From Dinghuibacter silviterrae (GTDB lineage Bacteria > Bacteroidota > Bacteroidia > Chitinophagales > Chitinophagaceae), in assembly GCF_004366355.1 (NCBI RefSeq), contig NZ_SODV01000001.1, positions 682,001-746,000 on the forward strand: a DNA stretch of 64,000 nt, in the 5' to 3' direction. A program made the position numbers and the translations under genes. Below the pieces are notes generated by a model, which saw only the letters and a list, made by a program, of their open reading frames with translations, was not told the origin of the DNA and searched no databases. This document shows, one piece after another, positions 17,458-27,003 of this stretch. Each line of letters begins with the position of its first letter. Position 1 is the stretch's first letter.

Positions 17458-18125
17458 TGGCGCTGAGCACACACATACTCGGTTTTCTTCGCCACCTCGC
17501 GTGGGAAGGCAAACTTCCGAAGGGCGTGGAGGTGCTGTACCCGTTTTCGGACCCGGAGGTTTGGACCGTTTGCGAGGCTTTTTATAAGAAATTCTATGCC
17601 GGCGGCCCCCGTACCCTTATGATCGGAATCAACCCCGGCCGCTTTGGGGCGGGCACCACGGGAATCCCGTTTACCGATCCCATCCGCCTCAAGGACCCCT
17701 GCGGCATCGACAACCCCTGGCCGGCCCGGCAGGAGCTGTCGTCGGTGTTTATGTACGAGATGATACATGCCTGCGGTGGCCCGGAAGCCTTTTACGGCAA
17801 GGTGTACATCACCTCCGTAAGCCCGTTGGGTTTTACCCTTGATGGGAAGAACCTCAACTATTACGACGACACCCACCTCCTCAAAACGATAGAACCTTTT
17901 GCGGTGGATTGTCTCCGAAAACAGCTGTCCTGGGGTATGAATACCGCCGTCGCTCTTTGTCTGGGTGGGGGACAGAATTTCAAATACCTGGAGAAGCTCA
18001 ACAGCCGTCACCACTTTTTCGAAAAGATCGTTCCGCTTCCCCACCCCCGCTACATCATGCAATACCGGCTGAAGCACAAAGAAGCCCATATCCGCGAATA
18101 CCTGGACGCCTTTAGTGCGTTATAG
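17457..18125 (+). CDS. Uracil-DNA glycosylase-like protein (SMUG1-like/DUF4918)
   Basis: The 222-residue protein contains MIGINPGRFGAGTTGIPF (about residues 57-74), corresponding to the water-activating GMNPGPFG motif of SMUG1 glycosylases, and a C-terminal LPHPRY that matches the second catalytic motif. SMUG-type enzymes excise uracil and 5-hydroxymethyluracil from DNA, which fits with polA upstream. Substrate is inferred from the family only. The 3' end overlaps the convergent macroglobulin gene by 14 bp. Confidence 0.78.
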   Translation: MALSTHILGFLRHLAWEGKLPKGVEVLYPFSDPEVWTVCEAFYKKFYAGGPRTLMIGINPGRFGAGTTGIPFTDPIRLKDPCGIDNPWPARQELSSVFMYEMIHACGGPEAFYGKVYITSVSPLGFTLDGKNLNYYDDTHLLKTIEPFAVDCLRKQLSWGMNTAVALCLGGGQNFKYLEKLNSRHHFFEKIVPLPHPRYIMQYRLKHKEAHIREYLDAFSAL

Positions 18126-21100
18126 TCACCTGTTCCAGCGCATTTCTGCCATACAAAACCGGGAAATACATCAAGGACACCCGGACGGGGTTGAGCGTAA
18201 ACCGACCGCCGTACCGGACTTCCAGGGGAATATTGAATTCGTGTACCCCACGGCTGAGCCAGTCGGTGAACAAGACGACCTTGTCTTTGAAGTATTCCCT
18301 ATGCACTTCGTACTCGAAGGGCTTGTCGCCGAACGTACAACCCGCCGGGATGGGGACCTCTATCATGGTATATTCCGCCTCCTTTTTGACCTCGATACGG
18401 ACCCGGAGGTTGACCCGTTCACCCACTTTCAGCGCCCTCGTTTCCCTCCCGTCGCGTATAAAAGAGGTGTGCACGGCAAACAGGCTGTCCACCTTGAAGG
18501 GCGAGGGGTTCCAGTGCTCCTCGTAAACGGTGGCATAAACCGTCCCGCCCCCTATTTTGGAAAGGACGAGCGGACGCTGCCCGCTGTATTGAAAGGTGGC
18601 GGGGAGACGCGTAAGGGTACAGGTCGTATCTCCGGTGATCCGCAATTGGATGGGGGTAGCCAAACGGGGGTTGGCGACAAGTGCGTCCTGCAGTAGTGTG
18701 CTGACGACGGTAGCAGCCTCCACCGTGTTGTACGCATACGGTGCGTGATCGCCCAGCAAAAACAACCGGACAGCAGGCAACAAGGACCGTTGGGTCGTAT
18801 CGGCAGACAACACCTCGTAGGCCTGCACGGTCGTGGCGATGTCGTTGCCATACCACCTGCCGTCCGCATCCCCCCAGTGAATGCTGCCCAACATACCGGG
18901 CGTGGCCTTTCGAAGAAGTTTTTGCATGGGTTCCCGGTAGTCAAGGCCCAGCCGTTGCAAAAGGCGCACATACGTCCACCCGTTGTGCTGATCAAGGGAA
19001 TCGAAAACGATCTTCCGGATCAACGGGGTATAGTCCATAACATGTCCGGCCTCCGCCATCGTCCGCAATGGATCTGGCAATTGCCGCCACGGTAAGGAGG
19101 GAAGGCTGTTTTGAAGGTACAACAAGCCCTCCCGGAGGGCTACCCCCACCAGCGGGTCGCTACGCAGCGGCAGCAACGCCCTGATGACATAACAAGTCAT
19201 CCGGAGGCTGGCGCTGCCGCCGCCCCACCAACTCCAGCCGCCCGAAAAGAGCTGGTTCTTTTCCAACCGGTGGACCAAAGCATCTACGTCTTTATCCCCG
19301 TCAAAGCGTTTGTGTAAAAGAACGTCCATCCGCCGCTCCGCCAACAGTCCGGTCAGCTTAGACGATGTCTGTTCCATACAGAAATAAGGATACTCCTTTA
19401 AGTAGCGCAGCCTGTCCTGCAAAACGTCGAGCATATTCCCCCGGGCATATAAGGTCGCGGGTCTGCCTGTGAATGGGTAAATGACGGTCGTGTCTCCTTC
19501 GAGTACGAAAACCCGGCCGCCGGTTTCTTTTACCCCTACCGGGTAAACCGGCAGCCGCCTCTCTTCCCCGTCCTTGTAGGCCCCGGTCTGTAACACAAAG
19601 CTTGCCTTGAGGCTGTCCCCGGTCCCCGCCACCCTGTGAAAACGGACGACGGAGGATTTTCCTCCCACGGTATCCACCGCATCCTCTTCTTCAAAACCGG
19701 AACGGACCGGGTAGGACCGGTTGGTATAGTTCAATACTTTGCCGACCAGGTCCGCCGAGTCTCCTTCCACCAAAAAAGCGGGCGTGCTCAGTGAAGCCAC
19801 CAGGGGTTTAAAAGAGATGACCGGGCTCGTCGCCACCCCCATCCGGTTGTACCGGTCCATCCCCACGACAAAGTTTCTCCATCGGGTGATGTTGTCTGGA
19901 TACGTGACCTCGACCGCTGCGCGGCCATTGTCATCCATAAGGATCCGGGGCTTCCAGAAGCCATAATCCCGGAACGTATCCCGGAAGGCCTTTGCGCCCG
20001 CATCCTTAAGGGCAATGGTGTCCAAAGCTTCCTGGATGTTCAGACCGGGTATGCGGCCTTCCAGCGAAACCCCGGCTACCGTCGTGACCGAATAAGACAG
20101 GCTTCTGCGCTGTTCGCCATACCCGGTCACCACCACATCCGCCAGCCCCTGGTCGCGGACATCGAGCTTGACGATGACCGGTTGGGCGGCGTTGTCCACG
20201 GCGTCTGCGTCCAGCCTGTTTGTCGCATAGCCCACCGACAGGACGGTAAGACTCAGCCGGCCAGCCCGGACCGACCGCAGCTGGAAATAGCCGTTGCCAT
20301 CGGTCACACAACCCGTTTTTGTCCCCGTGACCATGACGCTGGCGCCGGCAATCCCTAATCCGCCGTGTGCATCGATCACCCGGCCCCACACCATGGCTGT
20401 TCCCGCAGGGAAGTCCGGCGTATACGCCGGCTTTTCGCCGGCGGGTGTCTGAAGCGGTGTTTTTACTTCAGCGGCCCACTGCCGTCTTAGGCGTTCCAGG
20501 GATTCGTCTGCAAGACGCGTGATGACCGGGTTGTCCGGCCGGAACAACAACCCTTCGGTGTGCATACACAACAACTGGTCGGGCAGGATACGCAGGTGTT
20601 GACGTTCCAGGGTCCGGAAATGCGTATCCACCAGCAAAAGGGTATAGGTACCCGGGACAACGTTTTCGATCGCTTCGCGGATCGGCCCAAGCACCAATGG
20701 GGACGTCGCTTCCTTTTCCGGGTATAGCACCATGTACTGGAGCACGGTATCCTTGTCCCAGCGGACCAACAACTGGCCATACCCGGGTATCCTTTGTTCC
20801 CTTGTATGCCCTGCCTCCAGGAAGATAAAGCGCTCTTCCTGCCCGGCCTGGGGAGAATGCAGGACGGGGGGAGCTGTCAGGGTATCCCCCAACACCCATT
20901 GCCCGTTCCCCGGTGGCGCAAGCCAGGCTTTACCGCCGATACGATGCAAGGGGTCGGTCTTTTCAAGCCGGAAGAACTGGGGGGACAACATATATTCATA
21001 CACCGGTTCCAGCAGGAAGTGGCTTTCAAAAAAACCGGGCGCCAAAAAGCGAAGGCTGTCCGTGGGTTCGAAGGGTCCGACCAGGTGGTGGTTCCCTTGC

Positions 21101-23604
21101 CGGAGCTGTGTCCCCCGGTCGCCCTGGTAGATATACCCATATTGGGTAAGGCTTGTGGACTGCATTTGCCAGAGCCTGCCGGACAACAGGTCCGTCTCTT
21201 CCCAAGTCAGGTAGGGCGGCATGGGGCGGGAGCGGGCCATTTTGGGCAAATGATCGAGGTCGATGACGACATCCCGGCGGTAAAAGGGTTGGGCATATAC
21301 GCTGTCTATTTCCAGGTATCGGTCGTACAAACGCACCCCGATACGGGTATACGCCGGGGGCACGTCGAAGACGTACGGCAGCGGGTCCGTGACGCCGTCG
21401 TAATACACCAGTTGCTTGTTGAGGTACAACAGGTAGATCCGCTGGGGGACCCCTTTCCGGACCACGTATACGGCAATCTTTGGGATAAAGTCGGGCAGGT
21501 GTGTGTTGAGCATAAACCCGGCGGCCCGGGGATAAAGCATGTTGTAATAGGGTAAAGAATCGAGGCCAAAGGGCTTTATCCAACCCTGGTGCGCTCCCAG
21601 CGGTATCCAGTGTCCGGGTTGGGGGTCGTCTGTGTCAAACCCAGGCCGGCTGTGCAGCGAACGGTTGTGGTACCGGCCGAAAAGCGTCAGGAAAGGGTTG
21701 TGTATGGCGCCCTGGAACTGGCTGTTGTAACTGTAGGCCGTCAGGTCGGTTCCCGGATCGGGCCGGCCCCAGGCGTCGGTGACCCTGATGTGAAGGGTAT
21801 CCTTTTGACCCGGGTATATCGTTTGTTTCCCATCGAGATGCACCGTCAGTACACGGTAAGGAGTCCGAAGCGTCAGGTCGTTTTTTCGTTCTTTCCCTCC
21901 CCAGATGTAAGTCCATCTTACCTGGTATGTATCGTGCACCCGGGGTGAACGCCGCGCCCAGCTGACCTCCCGGTCATTGCTCCAGCCCCGCTCCAGGACG
22001 CTGTTTCCCATCCACACGGTATAGGCCACGGGGACCCGCCTGGGGTTGTCCAGCAGGAATCCAAGGGTATCGTTCCTGCAATTGGGATACCCGTTCACCT
22101 CGTAGGCTTCCGGCTCGTCCTCCGTTGAATCCGTAAAGGCGCCGGGTTTACCGATATAGAAGTGATAGCTTTCCGCAAAAGGCTCCACCTTTCTGGCCAC
22201 GGGATAGTGGACAGGCAATAACGGCAAGTCCACGCCCTGGATGCGCAAAAAACCGTCCCGGGCCACCGGCCGGCCATTGACCTGGTAAGTGGCCAGCACG
22301 GAATCCCCCTCCATGCGGACGTCCAGCTTCGCTTGTCCGGGTGCATAAGTCACGTCGTCGGTTTGATCATGCCGTTCGCCCGAAGCATCGATGATACTCC
22401 CGTTTGCCTGTAGGTCCATGACCACCTCCGGCAGCCTGCGCGTATCGCTACCCAAAACGGTTTCCCCTTCCGTCGACAGGGGTTTTTCCGCGGTGTATAA
22501 CGTGTCGGGTACGTAGACGGTGTCCTGGCCAAAATCCCTCACCTCGCCACGAAGCAACGCCACGTGGAACCTGGCGTCGAGGATAGGCAAGCCGTTTGCG
22601 TCGGAGGCGGACGCCAGTAACCGGACGGAATCACCCGCATAGACGGTCGTCCTTTCCGCCCGGAACCGATAGTCGGTCACCTGGTTCAACAGGTATTCTT
22701 CGATGGAGAAATAGCCCTTGAAAACAACCTCCCCACGCCGGTTCCGGAAGGAAACCGTATACCGGGTATCCCTGGGCAGGGTATCCGGCAAGGGGAATTC
22801 GTATGCAAACGAACCGGGGACCGCAGGCGTGCTAAGACCCAGCGGATGTTTGACCGGGGCGCCATCGTGGACATACTCCAGATACAGGTCGAGCGGTGTA
22901 CGCCAACGCCTGCCTTTACGGTCGAGGATATAGGCCTTTAAGCGGACCGTATCCATGGGTTTATACTTGGGCTGGCTAAACAGCATGGTCCCCACACCCG
23001 CCTGGCCGTAATGGCTCTTCGTGAACCACCGCCGGATCTTAGCCCACGGGCCCTGCCCGCGAGGCCGGTAGCGGTACGGCCGGTCTTCCACCTTCTGCTC
23101 CAGCAGTTGAAAGGTGGTATCTCCGGGAACGGCTACCCGGACAAAACCACCGGCCACCCGGCCAGGCAGATAACAATGGCCGGCAGCCAGGAAAACCGCC
23201 TTCCGCCCGTTCACCCGGACATCTGCCCCGTCTACCGTGCTGTCGGGGGTCTCCCGCCGGCGCACCATCAGTCGCATTCTCCCGCCGTCACTGACCGGGT
23301 ATACCATCAGATCCGTTATACTTAAAAGCACGGATATCAACCGGTTATCAACCACCCGTACGTCGATATACTGACCGGCGGGTAACCGGTTCCGGTCAAC
23401 GCTCCCTGCGGGAAAGGCGGCAAACGGTTTTCCCTCCAGCAGTTCATCCAGGGGTATGCTGTCATGACGGATACACCACTGGGCCTTGGCGGCGTCGATG
23501 CGGTATACAAATTCTTCGTAACTATCCCGGTGCATGTTTTTCAGACTGGCCTGGGCCAGGGCCCCCAGCGGCAGGATCAGGGTAAGGCAAAGCGTCCATC
23601 TCAT
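18112..23604 (-). CDS. Alpha-2-macroglobulin-family protein with an inserted carboxypeptidase-like/plug-like segment
   Basis: From MRWTLCLTLILPLGALAQ (23604) the protein is about 1830 residues with a signal peptide. The N-terminal half has MG-type beta domains (MG2-like around residues 215-320). Around residues 1065-1165 sits a segment like SusC N-termini: GRVIDAHGGLGIAGASVMV, DGNGYFQLRSV, and DVVVTGYGEQRR. Then come the A2M domain (GFWKPRILMDDNGRAAVEV) and a thioester motif CMEQ (about residue 1406; bacterial family CxEQ), followed by the thioester-domain helices and a receptor-like C-terminal domain. Such proteins trap proteases at the envelope by covalent bonding. Confidence 0.9.
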   Translation of the reverse strand: MRWTLCLTLILPLGALAQASLKNMHRDSYEEFVYRIDAAKAQWCIRHDSIPLDELLEGKPFAAFPAGSVDRNRLPAGQYIDVRVVDNRLISVLLSITDLMVYPVSDGGRMRLMVRRRETPDSTVDGADVRVNGRKAVFLAAGHCYLPGRVAGGFVRVAVPGDTTFQLLEQKVEDRPYRYRPRGQGPWAKIRRWFTKSHYGQAGVGTMLFSQPKYKPMDTVRLKAYILDRKGRRWRTPLDLYLEYVHDGAPVKHPLGLSTPAVPGSFAYEFPLPDTLPRDTRYTVSFRNRRGEVVFKGYFSIEEYLLNQVTDYRFRAERTTVYAGDSVRLLASASDANGLPILDARFHVALLRGEVRDFGQDTVYVPDTLYTAEKPLSTEGETVLGSDTRRLPEVVMDLQANGSIIDASGERHDQTDDVTYAPGQAKLDVRMEGDSVLATYQVNGRPVARDGFLRIQGVDLPLLPVHYPVARKVEPFAESYHFYIGKPGAFTDSTEDEPEAYEVNGYPNCRNDTLGFLLDNPRRVPVAYTVWMGNSVLERGWSNDREVSWARRSPRVHDTYQVRWTYIWGGKERKNDLTLRTPYRVLTVHLDGKQTIYPGQKDTLHIRVTDAWGRPDPGTDLTAYSYNSQFQGAIHNPFLTLFGRYHNRSLHSRPGFDTDDPQPGHWIPLGAHQGWIKPFGLDSLPYYNMLYPRAAGFMLNTHLPDFIPKIAVYVVRKGVPQRIYLLYLNKQLVYYDGVTDPLPYVFDVPPAYTRIGVRLYDRYLEIDSVYAQPFYRRDVVIDLDHLPKMARSRPMPPYLTWEETDLLSGRLWQMQSTSLTQYGYIYQGDRGTQLRQGNHHLVGPFEPTDSLRFLAPGFFESHFLLEPVYEYMLSPQFFRLEKTDPLHRIGGKAWLAPPGNGQWVLGDTLTAPPVLHSPQAGQEERFIFLEAGHTREQRIPGYGQLLVRWDKDTVLQYMVLYPEKEATSPLVLGPIREAIENVVPGTYTLLLVDTHFRTLERQHLRILPDQLLCMHTEGLLFRPDNPVITRLADESLERLRRQWAAEVKTPLQTPAGEKPAYTPDFPAGTAMVWGRVIDAHGGLGIAGASVMVTGTKTGCVTDGNGYFQLRSVRAGRLSLTVLSVGYATNRLDADAVDNAAQPVIVKLDVRDQGLADVVVTGYGEQRRSLSYSVTTVAGVSLEGRIPGLNIQEALDTIALKDAGAKAFRDTFRDYGFWKPRILMDDNGRAAVEVTYPDNITRWRNFVVGMDRYNRMGVATSPVISFKPLVASLSTPAFLVEGDSADLVGKVLNYTNRSYPVRSGFEEEDAVDTVGGKSSVVRFHRVAGTGDSLKASFVLQTGAYKDGEERRLPVYPVGVKETGGRVFVLEGDTTVIYPFTGRPATLYARGNMLDVLQDRLRYLKEYPYFCMEQTSSKLTGLLAERRMDVLLHKRFDGDKDVDALVHRLEKNQLFSGGWSWWGGGSASLRMTCYVIRALLPLRSDPLVGVALREGLLYLQNSLPSLPWRQLPDPLRTMAEAGHVMDYTPLIRKIVFDSLDQHNGWTYVRLLQRLGLDYREPMQKLLRKATPGMLGSIHWGDADGRWYGNDIATTVQAYEVLSADTTQRSLLPAVRLFLLGDHAPYAYNTVEAATVVSTLLQDALVANPRLATPIQLRITGDTTCTLTRLPATFQYSGQRPLVLSKIGGGTVYATVYEEHWNPSPFKVDSLFAVHTSFIRDGRETRALKVGERVNLRVRIEVKKEAEYTMIEVPIPAGCTFGDKPFEYEVHREYFKDKVVLFTDWLSRGVHEFNIPLEVRYGGRFTLNPVRVSLMYFPVLYGRNALEQVTITH

Positions 23605-23705
23605 GGTGTTAAGGTGCAGGTACCGACCCAATTACACAGGCGGGCGCCTATTTCTTTCCCGTTTGCCCAATGTAAATTATATTGCACGGCCAAAATTTCA
23701 CCAAT

Positions 23706-24329
23706 ATGGAATACAACAGGATCATTGCCATTACGGGACTGGGCGGTCTTTTCGAATTGCTGAGCAGCAAGTCGGACGGGGCCATCGTCAAGTCCCTGGA
23801 AGATCAACAGACCCGATTTGTCTCTTCCCGGGTCCACAATTTCTCCCACCTGGAAAGCATAGAAGTATACACCAAAAGGGAAAATATCAACCTCGTAGAC
23901 CTTTTCAAGGCCATCGAAAGCAGCGGTACGACCCTCCCCCCGGACAAGGACGCCGCCGCCGTAAAGGCCTTTTTTGTAAAGGTGTACCCCGACCTGGACT
24001 TCGAGCGCATCTACAACAGCGACATGAAGAAGATGGTGAAGTGGTACGCCTTGCTGAGCGGCAACGGCGTCGAGCTGAAGCTGTCTGCCGTTGAGGAAGA
24101 AGACGAAGCCGAGGTGGAAGCAGCGGTAGTGGAAGCACCCGGGCCGGAAAAGCCCAAGGAAGAGGCGCCTAAAAAGAAGGCTGCCAAAGCTGCCCCGGCG
24201 GAAGCTGCCGCCTCCGCGGAAGCCCCGGCGGAAGAAGCCCCCAAAAAGAAAGCCGCAAAACCCGCGGCGAAAAAATCCGAAGACGCGGAAGAAGCCCCCA
24301 AAAAGAAGGCTGCTCCCAAGAAAAAATAG
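23706..24329 (+). CDS. DUF5606-domain protein with a Lys/Ala-rich tail
   Basis: Start at MEYNRIIAITGLGGLF (23706), 207 residues. The N-terminal 135 residues match DUF5606, a small family of Bacteroidota (LFELLSSKSDGAIVKSLED, NFSHLESIEVYT). The tail is low complexity: an acidic stretch EEEDEAEVEAAVVEA followed by repeated APKKKAAK units, like histone H1- or HU-type DNA-binding tails. Its function is unknown; the tail suggests binding to nucleic acid. It stops 2 bp before the M3 peptidase start, so the two are probably co-transcribed. Confidence 0.8.
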   Translation: MEYNRIIAITGLGGLFELLSSKSDGAIVKSLEDQQTRFVSSRVHNFSHLESIEVYTKRENINLVDLFKAIESSGTTLPPDKDAAAVKAFFVKVYPDLDFERIYNSDMKKMVKWYALLSGNGVELKLSAVEEEDEAEVEAAVVEAPGPEKPKEEAPKKKAAKAAPAEAAASAEAPAEEAPKKKAAKPAAKKSEDAEEAPKKKAAPKKK

Positions 24330-24331
24330 CT

Positions 24332-26056
24332 ATGACCTATACCGCAGATATTCAAAAAACACCCCGGCGGTTCCTGCCGGCGGACTTCAAAGTCACGGAC
24401 TGGGAACACCTGGAGCCCTTTTTTATCGACCTCCTGGACCGGCCGCTGACAACGGACAAAGACCTGGAGCGCTGGCTCGGGGACATGAGCGAACTGGAGG
24501 CAGTGGTCAGCGAAGATTCCTGCTGGAGACAAATAAAAATGACCTGCGATACGGAAAACAAGGCCTTGGAAGAGGCCTTTGTTTTTTTCTGTATGGAGAT
24601 ACAACCCCGTCTCCAGCCGTACGCCGACAAGCTGAACCGGAAGCTCATCGACAGCCCCCTCACCGCCGGGCTCGATCAGAAGACCTATTTCACGTACCTG
24701 CGCAACGTACGGAAAAGCATCGAGCTCTTCCGCGAGGCCAACGTGCCCATACAGGCCGAACTGAACGTCCTCCAACAACAATACGGGGCCATCGCGGGCA
24801 AGATGACGGTCGTCCTGGATGGGCAGGAATACACCCTCCAGCAGGCCGCCAAGTTCCTTGAAAAGCCCGACCGCGCCATGAGGGAACGCACCTACCGGGC
24901 CATCAACGACCGGCGGCTGCAAGACCTGGACAGCCTCGACAACCTGTATACCCAGCTCATCTCAAAGCGTCAGCAAGTGGCGGAAAATGCCGGTTTTTCC
25001 AACTACCGGGATTACCGTTTCGCGGAGCTTGGCCGCTTCGACTACAACAAGGAAGACTGCTTCCAGTTCCACGAGGCGGTCAAACAACACATCCTTCCCC
25101 TTGTACGGCAGGTGTATGAACGCCAGAAAACCCGGCTCGGCCTGGACACCTTGCGGCCCTGGGATACCGAGGCGGTACCGGAAGGAGAAGAGCCGCTGCA
25201 TCCGTTTAAAAACGGAGACGAACTCCTACAAAAAACGGAGAAGTGTCTTGATGACCTTAATCCGTTTTTTGGAAACTGTCTCCGGAAAATGGACACGCTT
25301 GGCCACCTGGACCTCGACAGCAGGAAAGGAAAAGCCCCCGGCGGGTACAACTGTCCCCTCGCGGAAAGCGGCGCCCCGTTTATATTTATGAACGCCGCCG
25401 GGCAGATGCACGACGTCACCACAATGGTGCATGAGGGTGGACACGCGATCCATTCCTTCCTCTCCCACCCGCTTGCGCTGTCGGCTTTCAAGGAGTATCC
25501 GATGGAGATCGCCGAAGTCGCCAGCATGTCGATGGAGTTGTTCAGCATGGAACATTGGAATATTTTTTTCCAGGACCCCGAAGAACTTCGGAGAGCCCGG
25601 ATCCTGCAGCTGGAGCGTGTTATTACGATCTTCCCATGGATTGCTACGATCGATAAATTCCAACACTGGGTGTACGAAAATCCCACGCACAACCTCGAAG
25701 AAAGAAAGTCCGCCTGGTTGCGTATACTACGTGAATTTACTGTAGACGTAGTCGACTTCAGCGGTCTGGAACACTACCGGGGCAGCAGCTGGCAGCGCCA
25801 GCTCCACCTCTTCGAAGTGCCCTTCTATTATATCGAATATGGGATCGCCCAACTGGGCGCGATCGGGATGTGGAAACAGTTCAAGGAGAACCCTTCCGGT
25901 GCACTGGATAATTATATTCAGGCACTTAGCCTGGGCGGTACGAGAACCCTCCCGGAGCTCTATGCCTCAGCAGGACTCCAATTTGACTTTTCTCCAAAAC
26001 ATATAAAAACTTTAATTGAATTTATACAAAAAGAATTAGTAAAATTGTATTTGTAA
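24332..26056 (+). CDS. M3-family oligoendopeptidase (PepF-like metallopeptidase)
   Basis: The 574-residue protein carries the M3 zinc motif HEGGH (residues about 368-372, in TTMVHEGGHAIHSFL) and the downstream Glu ligand in EIAEVASMSMELF. Helical surroundings and total length fit PepF/oligoendopeptidase F. It has no signal peptide and would degrade cytoplasmic oligopeptides. A strong terminator follows 20 bp after the stop. Confidence 0.93.
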   Translation: MTYTADIQKTPRRFLPADFKVTDWEHLEPFFIDLLDRPLTTDKDLERWLGDMSELEAVVSEDSCWRQIKMTCDTENKALEEAFVFFCMEIQPRLQPYADKLNRKLIDSPLTAGLDQKTYFTYLRNVRKSIELFREANVPIQAELNVLQQQYGAIAGKMTVVLDGQEYTLQQAAKFLEKPDRAMRERTYRAINDRRLQDLDSLDNLYTQLISKRQQVAENAGFSNYRDYRFAELGRFDYNKEDCFQFHEAVKQHILPLVRQVYERQKTRLGLDTLRPWDTEAVPEGEEPLHPFKNGDELLQKTEKCLDDLNPFFGNCLRKMDTLGHLDLDSRKGKAPGGYNCPLAESGAPFIFMNAAGQMHDVTTMVHEGGHAIHSFLSHPLALSAFKEYPMEIAEVASMSMELFSMEHWNIFFQDPEELRRARILQLERVITIFPWIATIDKFQHWVYENPTHNLEERKSAWLRILREFTVDVVDFSGLEHYRGSSWQRQLHLFEVPFYYIEYGIAQLGAIGMWKQFKENPSGALDNYIQALSLGGTRTLPELYASAGLQFDFSPKHIKTLIEFIQKELVKLYL

Positions 26057-26076
26057 ACTAATCAGAGCCTTAACCA

Positions 26077-26112
26077 AAGTCCCGGCGTTTCTACGTCGGG
26101 ACTATTTGTTTT
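26077..26112 (+). terminator. Rho-independent terminator of the M3 peptidase gene
   Basis: AGTCCCGGCG (26077-26086) and CGTCGGGACT (26093-26102) form a 10-bp stem with one G-U pair and a 6-nt loop, followed by ATTTGTTTTT. The T tract runs directly into palindromic copy B. Confidence 0.8.
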
Positions 26113-26189
26113 TGGGGGCGGGCCTAATTTGGGAAAACTTAGGCCCGCCCCCAAAAACCACATCATGATCGGGGGGGAGCGCCCCCCCG
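26107..26189 (+). repeat. Dispersed palindromic element, copy B (divergent)
   Basis: A perfect 20-bp stem (26107-26126 with 26138-26157) ends in CCTAA / TTAGG around an 11-nt loop. The tail keeps ACCACATCATGAT but has a CGGGGGGG/CCCCCCCG hairpin (26170-26189) instead of the UUCG hairpin of the other copies. It lies downstream of the M3 peptidase terminator. Confidence 0.6.
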
Positions 26190-26340
26190 ACCCTCCCGGG
26201 TCCATGGTATGCTCACTGGCTATAACGCTCTACAGACGAGGATTTTAAACGATCTATCAACACACGAAGGCGGTAAGGCAATTAACACGCTGTAGCAATT
26301 TAGTAAATCTACTTAGCAATGAATTGAAGCCAGGGACGTA

Positions 26341-26453
26341 GGGGTGCGGGGAGGATTGCTAAACAACTATTTTTGCGTAGCAGAACCGAAACACCCAAGA
26401 AAATGAGGCCTCGCTACACAACGATAGTTGTTTAGCAATCCTCCCCGCACCCC
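26341..26453. repeat. 30-bp perfect inverted repeat around a 53-bp centre
   Basis: 26341-26370 is the exact reverse complement of 26424-26453 (starting GGGGTGCGGGGAGG, ending in TAAACAACTAT). The 53-bp centre contains a further short pairing GTAGC/GCTAC. No flanking target duplication is visible and no recombinase is adjacent. It could be a small non-autonomous transposable element, a structured RNA or an invertible segment; sequence alone cannot decide. Confidence 0.7.
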
Positions 26454-26565
26454 GGTGGAATTAAGTAGTTATATGCCCACAAGATTGTGGAAAAATTACC
26501 ACAAAGAGAATAGTTCACGCTAATAACTATCGAGGGAGGGACGTAACGATCGAAGACGGGTGAAC

Positions 26566-27003
26566 CTATCGCGGCCGCGCACAAAGATCGCAGACCCCAT
26601 GGACGACGACCTGCACCTGTTCCGAAACAAACCCGGCAGGCAATAAAAGGGCCGGCACAGCAACATGATCGAGGCAAACCGTCTTCCGGCAAACATCGCA
26701 CACGAAGTGAACATGGTCGTCCTGGTGCCGGTGCGTGGTACACGCGTCATTGCAAAGGGCGTAACGCACGTTGTTTTCGGAAGTAGGTATCGTATGGAGA
26801 AGCCCTTTTTCGACAAAGCTTTGGAGGGTACGGTAGACCGTTACCCGGTCAAAGGTGGTATCCGCTTTTTCCACGTCCGCGTGAGACAACGCACCACCGG
26901 CCCGGAGGAAGAGTTCAAGGATACGAAGCCTTCCTTCGGTGACGCTCAGAGCGTGCTTCTTAAGAAGCGCACGTGCATCTTTTGCAGAGGAGGACATCAT
27001 CAC
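26566..27003 (-). CDS. Fur-family metal-dependent transcriptional regulator
   Basis: The 145-residue protein has the Fur winged helix (ALSHADVEKADTTFDRVTVY, RTLQSFVEKGLLHTI) and metal sites HRHQDDHVHFVCDVC and a C-terminal CDLC, a structural Cys4 zinc site. Within the family it looks most like the Zur/PerR-like short proteins. It overlaps the SCO gene stop (TGATG), so the two form an operon. The divergent MerC-like gene has a 15-bp palindrome in its promoter that is a good candidate for its operator. Confidence 0.9.
   Translation of the reverse strand: MMMSSSAKDARALLKKHALSVTEGRLRILELFLRAGGALSHADVEKADTTFDRVTVYRTLQSFVEKGLLHTIPTSENNVRYALCNDACTTHRHQDDHVHFVCDVCRKTVCLDHVAVPALLLPAGFVSEQVQVVVHGVCDLCARPR

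Larger units (their letters stand above)
26057..26565. other. Non-coding gap of about 500 bp
   Basis: Apart from the terminator, palindromic element copy B and the 30-bp inverted repeat listed separately, I see no supported gene. The stretch 26200-26340 is AT-rich with a small hairpin around GTAG...CTAC (26292-26312). 26454-26565 holds nothing recognisable and is the 3' flank of the fur gene. Confidence 0.5.
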
